Notes: a model not told the origin generated them from the sequence alone. Counted from the stretch's first letter, positions 7,500 to 17,188 are shown. The stretch: 61,949 nucleotides of DNA from Treponema sp. (GCA_017534445.1 JAFXWC010000040.1:1-61949), one strand, 5' to 3'. Program-made: numbers and translations.

Positions 7500-10058
7500 C
7501 TATTCGTCAATTAAAATATTAGAAAGGCTGTCCAAACTTTCCCTATTTGCCGCCTCTTTTATTTCTGCAAAAAAATTCTTCCTGCTTTCAGGAATTTTGT
7601 AATTTTTTAGCTCTCCAATAACATTTTTTATTGAACCAAAGTCTCCCGACTGAACAAATTCCTTTAGGGCTTCTATAACACCCTTGTAGGTCTCTTCGTC
7701 AAATTCCATGGTTGGCTCTATTGGCTCCGGCGGAATTTCCTTCTGGGACGCAGAATTTACCTCTTGCTTTTCTTTTTCCTGATACTCCAGGTCTGCATCT
7801 CCTGCCATGTCTGCAACGAGCTTTAAATTCAATTTATAGCTACGGTAGAGTTTTAGCAAGGAGGGTGTCTTGTTTTCTATCTCTGTAACCAGCTTTTTGT
7901 CACCGCACTGCTCAAGGAAAGCCGCAAGACGAGAAAGTTCCGTTGCACCTATAAGGCGGGAAGAGCTCTTTAGCGCATGAACCTGAATCGTGTAATTTTT
8001 CCAGTCATGGTTGTTCTTGTATTGTTCTATAAGGTTGGATTTTTCTTCTATTGTCCTGTAGTACTCGGCAATGGCTGTCTTTAGCACGTCTACGTCACCA
8101 CAGTTTGCAATTGCGGCGCGGGCATCCATACCGGCGGTCTTACAGCAGTTTGCAAAGAAAATCCTGTCGGCAACAGAAGCCTTGTCTACAAGCGAATATT
8201 CCTGGGTAGAAGATGTTTCTTCCTGTTTTTCTGCTTCCTGGGACTGAGTTTCTTCAACACGCTGGATTTTTGACTTGTCAATATAGGAAACCAAAAGTGC
8301 CTCAAGCTTTGCATAGTCAACAGGCTTTGAAAGATAGTCTACAAAGCCTTCCTGCAGGTACAATTCCTTGGCACCGGCAATGGCATTTGCAGTAAGCGCA
8401 ATGCAGGGAGCGTTCCAAGAGACGTTGTGCGGCAGTTTTTGCATTGCATGGAGGGTTTCAATTCCGTCCATAACAGGCATACGGTGGTCTATGAAAATTA
8501 CGTCGTAGACATTCTTCTTTACCTTTTCCAGAGCCTCTTCTCCGCTAAGAACACAGTCTATCTTCATCTGAGTCTTTTTAAGAAGGCCCTGTATTACGTT
8601 AAGGTTGATTTTCATGTCATCAATAACAAGGATGTGTGCGTTAGGTGCGTGGAAAGATTCCTTGTACTTTGACTGGGGCTCGTTAAGGGTTGCAATGCGC
8701 GCCTGGAAGTTTCCGATTGGAATGGGAGAGGTAATTTCCTGCTGAAGGTTGAACCAGAAGCGTGAGCCTTTTCCGTATTCACTCTTAACATACAGCGTGG
8801 AGCCCATTTTTTCCAGCAGCCCCATGACTATGGACATTCCAAGCCCTGTTCCTTCCACGGTACGGTGCTGGGGCTCGTCTATGCGCCTGAATGCGGTAAA
8901 GAGCTTTGGAATATCTTCTTGCTTTATGCCAATACCGGTATCCGAAACTTCTATTTTAAGCAGGATGCTCTTTTCGCTGATAGAATCCCAACCAACCTTA
9001 AAGGTAACGGAACCTTCGTTCGTATACTTAATGCCATTGGTAAGCATGTTCATGATACACTGCTTGATTCTAATCTCATCTCCGTAAAGGGAATTTGGAA
9101 TCGTAGGGTCAACAATCAGGTTAAGCTCAAGATTCTTTGCCCTGGCGCGGGGAGTAAGCATGTTCATAAGATCGTTTATCATGGCATCCAAACCGTACAC
9201 GCCGTTTATAATGTCCATACGGTTTGCTTCTATCTTTGAAAAATCAAGTATGTCGTTGACCAAGGAAAGAAGGGTTTTTCCAGAAACCTTAACGTCTTCT
9301 GCGTAATGGAGAACGTTCTTTTCCGTAGACTCGCGCAGAATCATTTCGTTAAGGCCCAGCATGGCATTTATAGGAGTGCGTATCTCATGCGACATGTTTG
9401 CAAGGAAGGTTGACTTTGCCTCGTTCTTGGCCTTCATTACCTCCAAATCCTTGTCCATCTTGTGAGACTTCATGTCCATGTAGCGTAACTGGGAATTCCG
9501 CGTGGTATTGCCTATGATTGTTCCGATTACAAAGGCAATAGTCGTGTTCATCAAGTCAATCAGGAAGAAATACTTGGTCTTAAAAACAAAGGAAAGTGCC
9601 AGTGCAAAAATCCACGAAAACAAGTTCACAATGGTAAGGTTCCGCCGCCGCTCTATAAAAATAACAGGGACAATCACCAGATAGCAAAGGAACATTGTAT
9701 AGGGGCTGTCATGCAGGCTTAAAAGGTTAAAGATAATGTCAAAAGTATAAAGCACAAAAACAAAGATGTATACAAAGGGCTTTGAATTGTTGATTATCAG
9801 ATTCTCTTTAAAGCGGCAAAGCAGATAAATTACGGAAAAATTAAAGAGGTAGGCGCAAAAAAGAATTCTATAGATGGACCTTGTGTATAAGTTTGAAAAC
9901 AGGGAGACAATCAGCAGGCAAAACAATATTATGCTGTAGATAAGCGTAAAACTTTTGAGGGTATTGTAGTTGTATTTTCTTACAACATCTTTATTTAAGT
10001 CAAGAAGTTTTTGTCCGTCCTGCACCGGGGGGCGGAAAAATCGCTTAAAAAAGTCCAT
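7500..10058 (-). CDS. hybrid sensor histidine kinase with receiver and HPt domains
   Basis: Membrane phosphorelay protein of 852 residues. About six hydrophobic helices occupy residues 35-185 with no large periplasmic domain, so it may sense within the membrane. HisKA has the phosphoacceptor His224 in SHEIRTP; the ATPase domain has N-box NGIKYTNEG (about 341-349), DTGIG (373-377) and GTGLG (403-407). A receiver follows with Asp524 in FIDHRMP, then an HPt domain with His694 in VHALKSSSR. The full set lets it run an internal His-Asp-His relay and hand phosphate to the downstream response regulator. The ATG at 10058 has no Shine-Dalgarno but a TATAAT exactly 6 nt upstream, pointing to a leaderless mRNA. 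Confidence 0.93.
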   Translation of the reverse strand: MDFFKRFFRPPVQDGQKLLDLNKDVVRKYNYNTLKSFTLIYSIILFCLLIVSLFSNLYTRSIYRILFCAYLFNFSVIYLLCRFKENLIINNSKPFVYIFVFVLYTFDIIFNLLSLHDSPYTMFLCYLVIVPVIFIERRRNLTIVNLFSWIFALALSFVFKTKYFFLIDLMNTTIAFVIGTIIGNTTRNSQLRYMDMKSHKMDKDLEVMKAKNEAKSTFLANMSHEIRTPINAMLGLNEMILRESTEKNVLHYAEDVKVSGKTLLSLVNDILDFSKIEANRMDIINGVYGLDAMINDLMNMLTPRARAKNLELNLIVDPTIPNSLYGDEIRIKQCIMNMLTNGIKYTNEGSVTFKVGWDSISEKSILLKIEVSDTGIGIKQEDIPKLFTAFRRIDEPQHRTVEGTGLGMSIVMGLLEKMGSTLYVKSEYGKGSRFWFNLQQEITSPIPIGNFQARIATLNEPQSKYKESFHAPNAHILVIDDMKINLNVIQGLLKKTQMKIDCVLSGEEALEKVKKNVYDVIFIDHRMPVMDGIETLHAMQKLPHNVSWNAPCIALTANAIAGAKELYLQEGFVDYLSKPVDYAKLEALLVSYIDKSKIQRVEETQSQEAEKQEETSSTQEYSLVDKASVADRIFFANCCKTAGMDARAAIANCGDVDVLKTAIAEYYRTIEEKSNLIEQYKNNHDWKNYTIQVHALKSSSRLIGATELSRLAAFLEQCGDKKLVTEIENKTPSLLKLYRSYKLNLKLVADMAGDADLEYQEKEKQEVNSASQKEIPPEPIEPTMEFDEETYKGVIEALKEFVQSGDFGSIKNVIGELKNYKIPESRKNFFAEIKEAANRESLDSLSNILIDE

Positions 10059-10093
10059 ATATATATTATAGATAAGAAAATCAAATTTCTCAA
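10059..10093 (-). promoter_or_regulatory. leaderless-type promoter of the hybrid kinase operon
   Basis: On the minus strand TTGAGA (10093-10088), 17-nt spacer, TATAAT (10070-10065), then 6 nt to the ATG. Transcription would begin at or within a base or so of the start codon. Confidence 0.75.
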
Positions 10094-10149
10094 CTCTTTT
10101 ATTTAATTTTAAATATTTATTTAATATTGCGGCACTTTATTTTGCAAAT

Positions 10150-10189
10150 AAAAAAGGCCCTGCACCATGATTTCCACGGTACAAGGCCT
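10150..10189 (-). terminator. intrinsic terminator of the alanine symporter gene
   Basis: On the minus strand GGCCTTGTACCGTG pairs with CATGGTGCAGGGCC using G-U pairs, followed by TTTTTT. It directly follows the stop of the symporter gene. Confidence 0.8.
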
Positions 10190-10212
10190 AATTTTAATTT
10201 GAAAAGCTAAAA

Positions 10213-11616
10213 TTATTGCTTTTTAGCAAAGAAATCCTTGGAAAGCTTGGCAATAACGCCAACCAGGGCAATAAGACAAATACAGTTTGGAATTGCCATA
10301 AGCGCGTTAAATATGTCTGCAATTGTCCAAACCTGGCTTATGGTCATGTAGGGGCCAATAAATACTGCAAGGATGTAGAGCCAGCGGTAAACTTTTACAA
10401 CGCCCATCTTGCCGCCTGAAAGGTATTCAATACAGCGCTCGCTGTAGTAGTCCCAGCCCAAGATGGTTGTAAAGCCAAAGAGTACCAGGCTTACCATAAG
10501 GACAAAACCAGTAAAGGTATTTCCAAAGGGAAGAAGGGCCTTGAATGCAGCATCTGTTACAGCGTAACCCTTAAGTCCAATGTCGTATGAACCAGCTATA
10601 ACGATTGCAAGACCTGTAATCGTACAGATGATAATTGTGTCAAAGAAAGTTCCAGTCATGGAAATAACGGCCTGCTGAACCGGATCCTTTACCTGAGCCG
10701 CAGAAGCCGCAATTGGAGCAGAACCAAGACCTGCCTCGTTGGAGAAAATACCGCGGGCAATACCCTTCTGCATTGCAATAAGCATAAAGCCAAAGGCACC
10801 GCCTGCAACCTGGTCAAGACCGAATGCTCCGCGGAAAATCTTTACGAATGCACCCGGAATTGCTGTGGCATTTGTTACAAGGATAATAACTCCAAAGATA
10901 AAGTAGAGGATGGCCATAAACGGAACTATGTAAGTTGCAACCTTGGAGATGCGCTTAAGACCGCCAATGATGATAAGGGCAACAAAGATTGCCACCACCA
11001 AAGAAGAAATTACCGTTGCATAGGTGTAGTTTATTCCAAACAAGGTAAAGGCAATGTTCTTTCCCTCGCTGTCAAAGAAGGTGTTTATTGCGCTGGAAAT
11101 GCTGTTCACCTGACTGAATGTTCCAATTCCAAAAAGGCCTACCAGAGTACCAAAAAGGGCAAAGAGGATAGCAAGCCACTTCCAGTTCTTGCCCATACCC
11201 TTTTCTATGGCATAGAAGGCACCGCCCAAAATGTGGCCGTCACTCTTCTGCTCGCGGTAATGGATTGCAACAAGACATTCGGCATATTTTGTTGCCATAC
11301 CAAGCAGGGCTGCAACCCACATCCAGAACAAGGCTCCAGGACCGCCAGCAACCAAAGCCGTTGCAACGCCTACGATATTACCTGTACCGATTGTTGCGGA
11401 AAGAGCCGTACACAAAGCGCCAAAAGAAGAAACTTCACCCTTTTCTCCGTCCGGCTTACGGAACATAGTCCTGAGCGCGTAGCCCAGCTTCCTGAACTGC
11501 AACCCCTTTAGGCTTATTGTAAGCAAGAGGCCAGTTCCCAAGATGATGACCATAGTTGGGATTCCCCAGACACCCCATGTGCTGTTGTCCAGAAAATCAA
11601 GAACCTGATTAAACAT
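10213..11616 (-). CDS. AGCS-family sodium:alanine symporter
   Basis: Inner-membrane amino-acid symporter of 467 residues with about 10-11 helices. The segments FGALCTALSATIGTGNIVGVATAL, GPGALFWMWVAALLGMATKYAE and GIFSNEAGLGSAPIAASAAQ (shown in parts) are signatures of the alanine/glycine:cation symporter family (AlsT, AgcS). It imports alanine or glycine with sodium. AGGAG precedes the ATG. It starts 27 nt after the stop of a single-domain receiver protein on the same strand, so the two are probably co-transcribed, and it ends at a strong terminator. Confidence 0.93.
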   Translation of the reverse strand: MFNQVLDFLDNSTWGVWGIPTMVIILGTGLLLTISLKGLQFRKLGYALRTMFRKPDGEKGEVSSFGALCTALSATIGTGNIVGVATALVAGGPGALFWMWVAALLGMATKYAECLVAIHYREQKSDGHILGGAFYAIEKGMGKNWKWLAILFALFGTLVGLFGIGTFSQVNSISSAINTFFDSEGKNIAFTLFGINYTYATVISSLVVAIFVALIIIGGLKRISKVATYIVPFMAILYFIFGVIILVTNATAIPGAFVKIFRGAFGLDQVAGGAFGFMLIAMQKGIARGIFSNEAGLGSAPIAASAAQVKDPVQQAVISMTGTFFDTIIICTITGLAIVIAGSYDIGLKGYAVTDAAFKALLPFGNTFTGFVLMVSLVLFGFTTILGWDYYSERCIEYLSGGKMGVVKVYRWLYILAVFIGPYMTISQVWTIADIFNALMAIPNCICLIALVGVIAKLSKDFFAKKQ

Positions 11617-11643
11617 TTTATTCTCCTATTTTATTTTTGTTTA

Positions 11644-12087
11644 TTAAATTTTCTTTTCCAATGGATTTCCGCCGTTAATCAAAAGGCTAACAGATTCCTT
11701 TGTTGCGGGCTTTAGAATATAGCTGTCCATTCCTGCAACGGCACACTGCTCAAGAATGTCTTCGCTGTCGTCTACCGTAAGGGCAGATATGTTAACAAAT
11801 TTGGCATCCCTGCGCGGCATGTTGCGGATAAGCTTTGATGCCGCCAAACCGTCTGTGCCGGGCATGTGCAAGTCCATAAAAATCAATCCGTAAGTTCCGT
11901 CTTCGCTTTCCGAGAACTTTTTAAGGCATTCTTCCCCGCCAGAAGCAGTATCTACCTGGTAGCCCAGTTCCTTCAGCAAGCCGGCCATTACTTCCATGTT
12001 GATTTTGTTGTCGTCCACAACCAAAATGCGCTTGCCGCTCAAATTTATTGCCGGAGCCAAAACCGGGCCTTCGTCTTTATTTTCCAT
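11644..12087 (-). CDS. single-domain receiver (response regulator) protein
   Basis: Cytoplasmic receiver protein of 147 residues. It has the acidic pair in ILVVDDNKINMEV, the phosphoacceptor Asp in LIFMDLHMPG, and the Lys in YILKPATKES. The sequence is most like the receiver domains of hybrid kinases and has no output domain, so it probably relays phosphate by protein contact. The start at 12087 is preferred over 12099 because GGAGG sits 5 nt before it. It is followed after 27 nt by the alanine symporter gene. Confidence 0.9.
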   Translation of the reverse strand: MENKDEGPVLAPAINLSGKRILVVDDNKINMEVMAGLLKELGYQVDTASGGEECLKKFSESEDGTYGLIFMDLHMPGTDGLAASKLIRNMPRRDAKFVNISALTVDDSEDILEQCAVAGMDSYILKPATKESVSLLINGGNPLEKKI

Positions 12088-12116
12088 TATATCCTCCATC
12101 AGCTCTAGCTGTTATG

Positions 12117-12146
12117 ATTATACTACGATATACAACTTTTTTTCAA
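12117..12146 (-). promoter_or_regulatory. promoter of the receiver-symporter pair
   Basis: Minus strand TTGAAA (12146-12141), 18-nt spacer, TATAAT (12122-12117), about 30 nt before the ATG at 12087; this gene does have a Shine-Dalgarno. Confidence 0.7.
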
Positions 12147-12148
12147 CT

Positions 12149-13534
12149 TCATTCAGCGGCACATATCCGCCGGGCAACATAGACACCGCTTGCCGAAGCA
12201 TGGGAAAGTGAGTGCGTTACGCCAGAACCGTCGCCTATTATGTAAAGCCCCCGGTATTTTGTCTCAAGGTGCTCATCAAGTTCCACTTCCATGTTGTAGA
12301 ATTTAACTTCCACACCGTAAAGCAAAGTGTCGTCACCGGCAGTTCCAGGAGCAATCTTGTCCAGTGCATAAATCATCTCTATTATTCCGTCCAGAATGCG
12401 CTTGGGAAGAACAAGGCTTAGGTCGCCAGGGCTGGCCTTTAGGGTTGGCGTTACCATGCTTTCCTTCATGCGCTCAGCATTGCTTCTTCTTCCGCGGGCA
12501 AGGTCACCAAAACGCTGCAGGATTACCCCTCCTCCCAGCATATTGCTCAAGCGGGCTATGCTTTCTCCGTATTCATTTGAATTTTTGAATGGTTCGGTAA
12601 AATTTTGGGAAACAAGAAGGGCAAAATTCGTGTTTTCGGTCTTTTTGGAAGGGTCTTCAAAGCTGTGGCCGTTTACGGTTATGATTCCGTTAGTGTTTTC
12701 GTTTACAACCATGCCGTTGGGGTTCATGCAGAAAGTGCGCACCCTGTCTTCAAATTTTGACGTTCTGTAGACAATCTTGCTTTCGTAAAGTTCATCGGTC
12801 AGGTGGGAAAATACAAGGGCTGGAAGTTCAACCCTAACGCCAATATCCACACGGTTGGACTTTGTTGGAAGGTTAAGCTCTTCGCAGACTTTGCCAAGCC
12901 ACTTGCTGCCGCTCCTTCCAACAGACACAATGCAGTCGGAGCAGGTAGCGCTTCCCTTGTCCCAGCTTACGGTAAGCCCATAGTCCTCGTTGTGCTCTAT
13001 TTTGCGCACCGGGGTGTAAAAATGGAATTCAACCTTGTCCTTTAGTTCATCATAAAGATTTTCAAGAACTATATAGTTTATGTCCGTTCCCAGATGGCGC
13101 ACGGAGGCATCCAAAAGCTTTAGGCCGTTCTGCAGGCATATTTTTTTGAATTTTGTGGCTCCAGTTGAATACATCTTTGTGTTCTGGCCGCCATGGCTTA
13201 CATTTATGCTGTCAACATAATTCATAAGGTCCAGGGCCTTCTGCCGGCCAATGTGCTCGTAAAGGGTACCGCCAAAGTCGTTAGTTATGTTGTACTTGCC
13301 GTCTGAAAAGGCACCAGCACCGCCAAAACCGCTCATTATTGAACAGGTCTTGCACTTTATGCATGACTTTACCTTGTCGCCGTCAATTGGACAGTGACGG
13401 TTTTTTAGAGGCCCGCCTTCTTCAAACACGGCAATTTTTAGCCTAGGGTTGTTTTTGACAAGTTCATAGGCAGAAAAAATTCCGCCAGGGCCAGCGCCAA
13501 CAATAATTACGTTGTAGTCAACATTCGCATTCAT
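12149..13534 (-). CDS. FAD-dependent dehydrogenase (COG2509-like)
   Basis: Flavoprotein of 461 residues. The N-terminus has the dinucleotide-binding VIIVGAGPGGIFSAYEL (about 8-24). A Cys-rich CIKCKTCSIMSGFGGAGAFSDGK follows (about 58-80), and the C-terminus ends with GLYIIGDGSGVTHSLSHAS, which closes the FAD site. The layout matches uncharacterised NAD(FAD)-utilising dehydrogenases. The substrate is unknown; the Cys cluster hints at a metal or redox role. The ATG has no Shine-Dalgarno and lies 7 nt after a TATAAT. Confidence 0.85.
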   Translation of the reverse strand: MNANVDYNVIIVGAGPGGIFSAYELVKNNPRLKIAVFEEGGPLKNRHCPIDGDKVKSCIKCKTCSIMSGFGGAGAFSDGKYNITNDFGGTLYEHIGRQKALDLMNYVDSINVSHGGQNTKMYSTGATKFKKICLQNGLKLLDASVRHLGTDINYIVLENLYDELKDKVEFHFYTPVRKIEHNEDYGLTVSWDKGSATCSDCIVSVGRSGSKWLGKVCEELNLPTKSNRVDIGVRVELPALVFSHLTDELYESKIVYRTSKFEDRVRTFCMNPNGMVVNENTNGIITVNGHSFEDPSKKTENTNFALLVSQNFTEPFKNSNEYGESIARLSNMLGGGVILQRFGDLARGRRSNAERMKESMVTPTLKASPGDLSLVLPKRILDGIIEMIYALDKIAPGTAGDDTLLYGVEVKFYNMEVELDEHLETKYRGLYIIGDGSGVTHSLSHASASGVYVARRICAAE

Positions 13535-13571
13535 TATGAATATTATAAACCCCTTTGTTCAAAATCTTCAA
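13535..13571 (-). promoter_or_regulatory. leaderless-type promoter of the FAD dehydrogenase
   Basis: Minus strand TTGAAG (13571-13566), 18-nt spacer, TATAAT (13547-13542), 7 nt to the ATG. Confidence 0.65.
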
Positions 13572-13652
13572 CAAAAACTAGACTTTTAGCACTTTTTATT
13601 ATATCATTTTAAACAAGCGCAGCAAACAAACAGGTCCAACACCTTACAAAAT

Positions 13653-15320
13653 ATGAAAAAGCTGAATTTTGCAAGCATTACAAAGTATATCATTTTATTC
13701 CTCATAGCATTGCTGCTGACCGTAACGGCAATTGTATTTCTGGAAGGAAGAAAATCAAAAAACATATCGCTTTGGATAACCCCCGCATCTTATTTTAATG
13801 AAGGATGGTACTATTTTGACTCGAATTCCAGACGGCAGGAAATAGATTCGCTTCCGGCACGAATTCCCACAGACAAATTTGGCACGGCAAGGATTTACCA
13901 CAAGATAGTCCGAAGCAGCCACCACTGCATGTACATTGACTATTATGCCCACCATCAGGCAGTAAAAGCATTTTTTAATGACGAGCTAATATTTGAATAC
14001 AAGGCACCCACCAAACCTGAATGGCTTAAAAGCTACCGCTCCTTCCACAACCTTATAGCCATTCCCCACAACCGGGACGGAATCTTATGCATAGAGACAA
14101 AAGCAAGCATTTCTTCTACCGCAGGGGAATTTGGCCAGATTCGGATAGGTACAAGGGATGAGCTTCTTAACAGGCTTGTAACGGATCGCCTGCCGCAGTT
14201 TTTGCTGGGAGCAGTCCTAATCGTATTTGGATTCATATTGTTCATCATAACGGCATTTTACCTTCGCGTAGCCTTTGACAGGACAATACTTTACTTTACG
14301 CTCCTCCTGATTTTTCTTGGCGTTTGGCAGACGGAAGAATCCAGGCTTTTGCAGTTTTTTATTGGTTTTCAGGCATTGCACTGGTTCTTTGAATACATGA
14401 TGCAGCCCTTCATCCTAATTCTTTCATTTTTATTCATAAAAGAACTCTTCATCAACAAAAAGCACCCTTCCCTTATAACTCTGTTCATCTGTATAGTGCT
14501 TTCCATACTTTCCCAGCTGCTTCTACAGGTTACCGGCATTGCCCAGATGACAAGCACGCTCTTTATGATAAACGCAATGTTCATCATTGTCTTTGCCTAC
14601 ATTCTCGTGCTTATAAACCTTAATTTTGAATTTGCAAGAAAAAGCGTAAAGATTATCTTTAGCATATCCATAGCACTTTGCATAGTATCTTTCCTGGTTT
14701 CTTCCGTCATAAAGCACCACAAGAACTTTACGGACACCATTCTGTACCTTGGAATAGTATTCCTCTTTATTTCCATTTCCATCTTTGTGATTCAAAAGAC
14801 GCAAAAGCAGTTCAATGCGGTTCGTTCGGCTGAAATTTACAAGAAACTGGCCTTCCTTGACATTGCAACAGGGGTTTCAAACCAGACTGCCTGGTACACC
14901 CTAATAGAAAATTTTTCTGCTGATGAAATAAAACTGGACAAATACTGCCTTTTTATGTTCGATATGAACAACCTAAAGATTATCAACGACCAGTACGGGC
15001 ATCTTGAAGGCGACAAGGCCATACACTCCTTCTGCGAATGCCTAAAGCGCGCAGTAGGAAAGTCAGGGGACATTTACCGGGTGGGAGGAGATGAATTTAT
15101 CTGCCTTTGCAAGGACATTGACTATACAAGGGCAACACAAATCACCAACATGTTTGAGTACTACGCAAAAAATCAGACCGAAACAAAAATTCACTTTACC
15201 GCCGCACACGGCTACGCATTCTTTTCACCGGTAAGCAAAGCAGATTTTCTTAAGGCCCAGTCCGAAGCGGATAAGGCCATGTATGAAAATAAAAACCTTA
15301 GTAAACAGGGGAGAAACTAA
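13653..15320 (+). CDS. membrane diguanylate cyclase (7TM sensor plus GGDEF)
   Basis: Protein of 555 residues that should make cyclic di-GMP. After one N-terminal helix comes a periplasmic beta domain of about 150 residues resembling 7TMR-DISM sensor domains, then seven hydrophobic helices (about 180-380), then a GGDEF domain with the intact catalytic loop GGDEF at 478-482. The product-inhibition I-site, normally RxxD, reads KSGD at 470-473, so feedback inhibition may be weak. No EAL domain is present. The last codons are followed after 1 nt by the next gene, a DUF4349 lipoprotein. No clear Shine-Dalgarno precedes the ATG. Confidence 0.92.
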   Translation: MKKLNFASITKYIILFLIALLLTVTAIVFLEGRKSKNISLWITPASYFNEGWYYFDSNSRRQEIDSLPARIPTDKFGTARIYHKIVRSSHHCMYIDYYAHHQAVKAFFNDELIFEYKAPTKPEWLKSYRSFHNLIAIPHNRDGILCIETKASISSTAGEFGQIRIGTRDELLNRLVTDRLPQFLLGAVLIVFGFILFIITAFYLRVAFDRTILYFTLLLIFLGVWQTEESRLLQFFIGFQALHWFFEYMMQPFILILSFLFIKELFINKKHPSLITLFICIVLSILSQLLLQVTGIAQMTSTLFMINAMFIIVFAYILVLINLNFEFARKSVKIIFSISIALCIVSFLVSSVIKHHKNFTDTILYLGIVFLFISISIFVIQKTQKQFNAVRSAEIYKKLAFLDIATGVSNQTAWYTLIENFSADEIKLDKYCLFMFDMNNLKIINDQYGHLEGDKAIHSFCECLKRAVGKSGDIYRVGGDEFICLCKDIDYTRATQITNMFEYYAKNQTETKIHFTAAHGYAFFSPVSKADFLKAQSEADKAMYENKNLSKQGRN

Positions 15321-15321
15321 A

Positions 15322-16224
15322 ATGAAAAAAACGTTGTTAGCAGTTATCTTTGCCTTTACGGCAATCTTTTTCTCATGCGCAAAAAAAGAGGCTTTCAAGG
15401 CGTCCGGTGCAATGCATCAGGAGGTAAAATCAGCAGATGCCATGATGGACACGTCATTTTCTGGAACCGGCTACAATCCAGAAGAATCAGCCGAAGCCTC
15501 GGAAAACAAGTCTTCCCAACCTGCAAACCGCAAGATTATCTTTACAGGCTCCATTAGCCTTGAAGTTGAATCCTTGGAAGAAACACAGTCAGCGGTTCAA
15601 AAATGGGTGGATGACTTTGGCGGATACATTTCCGACTCATCCATGGGGGCAAGAAGCGCAAACTTTACCGCAAGGATTCCTTCTGCCTCGTTTGAAAGGG
15701 CCATGGAACAGGCAAGCTCTTTTGGAACAATTCTCCGCAAGGACATAGAAAGTTCCGACGTTACCGATGAATTCTACGACCTTAAGACAAGGATTGAAAC
15801 AAAGAAGATTCTTGTTGAACGCCTGGAATCCTATCTTAAAAACGCCTCCGCAATAAAAGACATGATGGAAATTGAAACAAAAATCAATGACGTTACAAGC
15901 GACCTTGAGCGCATGCAGGGGCAGATGAACCGGCTTTCAAGCAAGATTGACTTTGCAACGGTAAAGATTTCCGCAAAACTTCCTGCCAACCAGACAGAAG
16001 AGGGATTTGCTCTTCCCGATGCAAGCGAAAAAGCAAAGAACCTGTTTGGAGGACTTCTAAGCTTCATTATCAACCTCTTCTTTATACTGCTTTACATAGT
16101 CTTCTACGGAGCACCGATTGTTCTTGTAGTCGCACTGTTCTACTGGCTCTGCTTTGGAAAGATAGGACTCTTGCGAAAGCTTTTCTACAAAGTGTCAAAC
16201 CACAAGACTAAGAATAAAGAGTAG
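15322..16224 (+). CDS. DUF4349 lipoprotein with C-terminal membrane segment
   Basis: Lipoprotein of 300 residues. Signal MKKTLLAVIFAFTAIFFSC with Cys19; the start is fixed by GGGGAGA just upstream. The DUF4349 domain (about 70-230) starts RKIIFTGSISLEVESLEET and contains a helical coiled-coil segment (DLKTRIETKKILVERLESY...). A long hydrophobic stretch near 240-275 forms one or two membrane helices. The family is widespread in cell envelopes with no known activity. Its ATG lies 1 nt after the cyclase stop, so a link with c-di-GMP signalling is possible but unproven. Confidence 0.88.
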   Translation: MKKTLLAVIFAFTAIFFSCAKKEAFKASGAMHQEVKSADAMMDTSFSGTGYNPEESAEASENKSSQPANRKIIFTGSISLEVESLEETQSAVQKWVDDFGGYISDSSMGARSANFTARIPSASFERAMEQASSFGTILRKDIESSDVTDEFYDLKTRIETKKILVERLESYLKNASAIKDMMEIETKINDVTSDLERMQGQMNRLSSKIDFATVKISAKLPANQTEEGFALPDASEKAKNLFGGLLSFIINLFFILLYIVFYGAPIVLVVALFYWLCFGKIGLLRKLFYKVSNHKTKNKE

Positions 16225-16234
16225 GAAAAAAGAG

Positions 16235-17065
16235 ATGGCGACTTTTATCTCATGGAACATAGACTCTATTAATGCTGCCCTTACCTCCACTTCTGCAAGG
16301 GCAGCCCTGTCTCAGGACGTACTTAGAAAGCTTGGAACTTATGATGCCGACATAATTGCAATTCAGGAAACAAAGCTTCCCTCAGAAGGCCCCTCGCAAA
16401 AACACATGGAGCTTTTGGCAGATTATTTTCCAGGCTACAAAATCGAATGGCTTTCTTCTGCTCCTCCTGCAAAAAAAGGATATGCGGGAACCATGATTTT
16501 GTACAAAGAAAGCCTGACTGCCCAGCGTCTGAACAAAAAGCTTGGCGCACCAGAAACCATGGATGATGAAGGCCGTCTCTTAACCCTAGAATTTGACAAC
16601 TTCTATTTTGTGAATGTCTATACACCAAACTCGGGCGATGGACTTAAGCGGCTTGAACAGAGGCAGCAGTGGGATGCCCTGTATGCCGACTATCTTTCAG
16701 AATTGGACAAGAAAAAGCCTGTAATTGCATGCGGAGACTTTAATGTTGCCCACAAGGAAATTGACCTTGCAAACCCAGCGTCAAATCATTTTTCAGCAGG
16801 ATTTACGGACCAAGAGCGGCAAGGCTTTACAAACCTTTTGGCAAAAGGCTTTACGGACAGCTTCCGTTTTGTTCACGGGGATGTAAAAAGCATTTACTCC
16901 TGGTGGGGACAAAGAATCAAAAGCAGCAAGATAAACAATTCGGGCTGGCGTATCGATTATTTTCTTGTTAGCGACCGCATAAAAGAAAAAATCAAAAAGT
17001 CGGAAATGATAGACTCTGGCCCACGGCAAGACCACACGCCTATCCTTCTGGAAATTCAGCTTTAA
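16235..17065 (+). CDS. xth: exodeoxyribonuclease III / AP endonuclease
   Basis: DNA repair nuclease of 276 residues in the Xth/ExoA family, cutting at abasic sites and removing 3' blocks. Motifs in order: SWNIDSINA, IIAIQETKL (catalytic Glu), NVYTPNSGDGLKRLEQR, ACGDFNVAHKEIDLANP (catalytic Asp and Asn), FRFVHGDVKSIYSWW, GWRIDYFLVSD and RQDHTPILLEI with the catalytic Asp-His. All key residues appear intact. AGGAAAAAAGAG precedes the ATG, and the gap to the previous gene is 10 nt, so it is likely co-transcribed with the cyclase and lipoprotein. Confidence 0.95.
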   Translation: MATFISWNIDSINAALTSTSARAALSQDVLRKLGTYDADIIAIQETKLPSEGPSQKHMELLADYFPGYKIEWLSSAPPAKKGYAGTMILYKESLTAQRLNKKLGAPETMDDEGRLLTLEFDNFYFVNVYTPNSGDGLKRLEQRQQWDALYADYLSELDKKKPVIACGDFNVAHKEIDLANPASNHFSAGFTDQERQGFTNLLAKGFTDSFRFVHGDVKSIYSWWGQRIKSSKINNSGWRIDYFLVSDRIKEKIKKSEMIDSGPRQDHTPILLEIQL

Positions 17066-17125
17066 GATTTACCCAAATTTTTCATTTTTTCTCGATAAAT
17101 TTTACATTAAATTTCTATTTAAATT

Positions 17126-17153
17126 TTGACAAAGCGGTAAGTTCAGTTATAAT
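17126..17153 (+). promoter_or_regulatory. consensus sigma70 promoter of the chemoreceptor gene
   Basis: TTGACA (17126-17131), 16-nt spacer, TATAAT (17148-17153). Both hexamers are perfect matches to consensus. Confidence 0.85.
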
Positions 17154-17188
17154 TAAATTAAGAAATCTTGATATTATGGAGAAAAAGT

